Below, one piece after another: positions 5,160 to 6,941 of a stretch of 6,941 nucleotides of DNA. The stretch is taken from the NCBI GenBank assembly GCA_030042815.1, contig JASHYY010000159.1, forward strand, positions 1-6,941, given 5' to 3'. Position 1 is the first letter of the stretch; every line of letters starts with the position of its first letter. The notes beneath the pieces were generated by a model that saw nothing but the letters and a program-made list of their open reading frames with translations, searched no databases and had not been told where the DNA came from. This DNA comes from Thermoplasmata archaeon. GTDB lineage: Archaea; Thermoplasmatota; Thermoplasmata; Lutacidiplasmatales; UBA184. Position numbers and translations under genes: made by a program.

Positions 5160-6305
5160 CTAGTTCTGGATCGGGTACGGCCGGCCCTTCCACTCGACCG
5201 GTCGGCGACGGAGATGCCGCCCGACCCCGGTGGCGAACAGCACGACGAAGAAGCCGGCCGCGAGGGGGTAGAGGAGGCCGTAGCGCCCGGGGGTACCCAA
5301 CGACCGGCTGAACGCCACGTGCTTTCCGAACAGGCCGACGTAGAGGAACGCGCCGAGCCCCAACAGCACCGGGTTGCCACCGGTCGCGAGAGCGAACGGC
5401 AGGAGACCGAGGGGCAGAAGGTAGAACCCCGTGACCCCTGCGACGTCCGCGGCGAGGTGCGGGGCGTCGTGGTCCCGGCCCGAGAGGTTCTTCAGCAGGC
5501 CCTCGAACATCTCGTGGCGGTCGCGGTACATCCGCGTGACCGCGATGCGCGGGGCCCAGGCGATCCGCAGGCGCCGTCCCGCCGACCGGAACCGCCGCGC
5601 GATCGCGACGTCCTCCTGGACCGTCCCGCGGATCGCCTCGTGCCCCCCGAGGGCGAAGTAGGTCGACCGGGGGGTCATCCAGAACTGGCCGTTCGCCATC
5701 GCGGTCTTCGATCGGTCCCGGTTCACGTGGGAGGCCCGGAACACGAGCAGGGTCAGCTGGACGAAGAACGGCAGGACGACCCGCTCCCAGAACCCCACCG
5801 TTTCGATCCGGGGAGCGATCGACGCGAGGTCGGCCCGCTCGCGGACGGCCCAGTCGAGGACGCTCGCCACGGCCGTCGGCACGGTCCGGACGTCGGCGTC
5901 CAGGAAGAGCAGCCACTCGCCCGTCGCCTCCCGCGCCCCGGTCCAGCACGCCCAGTTCTTGCCGGTCCAACCGGCGGGGAGCGGCGGCGGGTCGACCCGT
6001 CGGACGCGCGGCGCCCGCGCGTCGATCACCTCCTTCGTACGGTCGGTCGACCCGTCCTCGACGACGAGGACCTCGAGGTCGGGGTACGTCTGGGCGAGCA
6101 GCGTGTCGAGCGTCGCAGGGAGCGCGTCCTCCTCGTTGCGCGCCGCGACCACCACGCTCACCCGGGGGCGGTCCCGCGGCCCGACATCGGGGGACTCGGG
6201 CTCGAGCCGGGCCATCTGGTAGGCGAGCACGATCGCGCTTCCCTGGTAGAGGAGCGCGAGGACCGCGGCCCCCGAGAGGAGCACCACGACCCAGAGGGCG
6301 AGCAC
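5160..6305 (-). CDS. Membrane-attached family 2 glycosyltransferase (CrtQ/HpnB-like)
   Basis: A GT-A fold glycosyltransferase anchored in the membrane with its active site in the cytoplasm. Numbered from the GTG at 6305 (381 residues), it has an N-terminal membrane helix (about 2-30), then VSVVVAARNEE (49-59), VVEDGSTD (81-88) for the sugar nucleotide, PLPAGWTGKNWAC near 108-120, and FLDADV with the D-x-D metal site (134-139). GGHEAIRG (220-227) and QEDVAIARR (230-238), whose ED should carry the catalytic base, precede RMYRDRHEMFEGLLKN. A hydrophobic stretch at about 175-191 and two or three C-terminal helices (about 286-362) complete it. PLPxGWxGKxWAC resembles glycosyltransferases acting on carotenoids and other terpenoid lipids (CrtQ, CruC, HpnB); the acceptor here is unknown. 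The frame extends to a GTG at 6374, but that would overlap the hef start and a TATA-like box, so I prefer 6305. Confidence 0.88.
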   Translation of the reverse strand: MLALWVVVLLSGAAVLALLYQGSAIVLAYQMARLEPESPDVGPRDRPRVSVVVAARNEEDALPATLDTLLAQTYPDLEVLVVEDGSTDRTKEVIDARAPRVRRVDPPPLPAGWTGKNWACWTGAREATGEWLLFLDADVRTVPTAVASVLDWAVRERADLASIAPRIETVGFWERVVLPFFVQLTLLVFRASHVNRDRSKTAMANGQFWMTPRSTYFALGGHEAIRGTVQEDVAIARRFRSAGRRLRIAWAPRIAVTRMYRDRHEMFEGLLKNLSGRDHDAPHLAADVAGVTGFYLLPLGLLPFALATGGNPVLLGLGAFLYVGLFGKHVAFSRSLGTPGRYGLLYPLAAGFFVVLFATGVGRHLRRRPVEWKGRPYPIQN

Positions 6306-6324
6306 GGCCCGGCGTAGACGGCCC

Positions 6325-6333
6325 CTAATAAAG
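6325..6333. promoter_or_regulatory. TATA-like element in the glycosyltransferase-hef divergent gap
   Basis: CTAATAAAG on the plus strand, CTTTATTAG on the minus strand, is the only A/T-rich block in the 61-base gap. It is centred about 24 bases before the glycosyltransferase GTG at 6305 and 38 bases before the hef ATG at 6367. The minus-strand reading is closer to an archaeal TATA box. It could serve the glycosyltransferase alone or both genes; no other good box for hef is visible. Confidence 0.45.
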
Positions 6334-6366
6334 CGGCATTTGCTGGCCGACCGGAGCGGTCCGGCG

Positions 6367-6941
6367 ATGGCCACGGTGGAGCACCCGCGGGTCCGTCCGG
6401 GAACGCTCGACGACCGCCTCTACCAGGCCCATCTCGCCGAGAGTGCGGTCGAGCACAACACGCTCATCGTCCTTCCGACCGGCCTCGGCAAGACCGCGGT
6501 CGCGCTGCGGGTGGTCGCGGAGTACCTACGGCGCCGGCCCACCGACTCGGTGCTGTTCCTCGCGCCGACGCGTCCGCTCGTCGTTCAGCACGGTCGCGAG
6601 GTCGAGCGGACCCTGTTCGCGCCCCGGCCGCTCGTGCTGACCGGCGCGATCCCTCCCGACCGCCGGGCCGAGCTCCTGCATCCCCCGCAGGTCGTGGTCG
6701 CGACGCCGCAGGTCGTCTCGAACGACCTCGTCGAGGGCGGATTCCCGCTCGCCACGTTCTCCCTCCTCGTGTTCGACGAGGCGCATCGGGCGGTCGGGGA
6801 CTACCCGTACGCGGCGATCGGACGCGCGAACCGGGCCGGTCCGAACGCCCGGGTCCTCGCGATGACGGCCTCGCCGGGTGGAAGCCTGGCCCGGATCCGG
6901 GAGGTCTGGGCGAACCTCGGGATCGAGCGGTTCGAGTACCG
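6367..6941 (+). CDS. hef: Hef helicase/nuclease (FANCM/XPF family), N-terminal part
   Basis: The first 191 residues of a superfamily 2 helicase, open to the window end. HPRVRPGTLDDRLYQ (6-20) gives the family's Q-motif-like entry. It is followed by Walker A in LPTGLGKT (36-43), motif Ia LAPTRPL (65-71), a TG pair at 92-93, VATPQVVSNDL (111-121), the DEAH box at 137-140 in VFDEAHRAVG, and motif III TASPGG (167-172). NTLIVLPTGLGKT, TPQVVSNDL and DEAHRAVGDYPY are characteristic of archaeal Hef. Hef unwinds and cuts forked or stalled-replication structures; complete members carry a C-terminal XPF-type nuclease and helix-hairpin-helix domain, which would lie beyond position 6941 and cannot be confirmed. 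The ATG fits the family N-terminus. GGAG (6353-6356), 10 bases upstream, is a possible but distant ribosome-binding site. Confidence 0.93.
   Translation, partial: MATVEHPRVRPGTLDDRLYQAHLAESAVEHNTLIVLPTGLGKTAVALRVVAEYLRRRPTDSVLFLAPTRPLVVQHGREVERTLFAPRPLVLTGAIPPDRRAELLHPPQVVVATPQVVSNDLVEGGFPLATFSLLVFDEAHRAVGDYPYAAIGRANRAGPNARVLAMTASPGGSLARIREVWANLGIERFEY

Noticed and set aside
4168..5970. A 600-codon minus-strand frame spanning the aldehyde dehydrogenase and glycosyltransferase genes
   Set aside because: It is out of frame with both real genes and its translation is almost entirely R, G, P and A.
1..6941. Mobile element, CRISPR array, tRNA or defence system
   Set aside because: No direct repeats with regular spacing, transposase or integrase motif, tRNA-like fold or known defence gene was found; the identified genes are ordinary chromosomal genes.

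Overview
This 6.9 kb window is dense, very GC-rich chromosomal DNA from an archaeon. The archaeal assignment rests on four genes: transcription factor S (TFS), RNA polymerase subunit Rpo11/RpoL, a KptA/Tpt1 with the archaeal N-terminal zinc knuckle, and the start of a Hef (FANCM/XPF-type) helicase. Hef with an N-terminal helicase half is typical of euryarchaeal lineages. A high-GC member of the Thermoplasmatota is my best guess from protein texture and near-leaderless genes, but the lineage is inference. I see no CRISPR array, tRNA, rRNA, insertion sequence or phage gene.

Layout from left to right. Positions 10-1775 hold two minus-strand genes: tfs (transcript-cleavage factor, GTG start) and, upstream of it, purD (purine synthesis). 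A 124-base divergent promoter region (1776-1899) follows. Positions 1900-2854 hold a plus-strand pair, rpoL then kptA, 10 bases apart and probably co-transcribed. It meets, tail to tail with a 7-base gap, an unrecognised minus-strand gene (2862-3488) for a protein with a cytoplasmic zinc ribbon, one membrane helix and a secreted beta-rich domain. Next on the minus strand are an NAD(P)-dependent aldehyde dehydrogenase (3582-5060) and a membrane-attached family-2 glycosyltransferase (5160-6305). A 61-base divergent gap then leads to hef on the plus strand, which runs off the right end.

The genes fall into three loose themes. TFS, RpoL and KptA concern transcription and RNA end-chemistry. PurD is housekeeping nucleotide synthesis, and Hef handles stalled forks and repair. 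The aldehyde dehydrogenase and glycosyltransferase could form a small lipid or terpenoid modification module, but each has its own apparent promoter.

The most consistent non-coding signal is a TATA-like box centred roughly 24-31 bases before the start codon of five minus-strand genes. This implies leaderless or nearly leaderless mRNAs. It also corrects two start codons (aldehyde dehydrogenase and glycosyltransferase). The plus-strand rpoL instead has a box about 40 bases upstream plus a GAGG ribosome-binding site. Nothing here is clearly a new multi-gene system; the most under-described item is the zinc-ribbon membrane protein.
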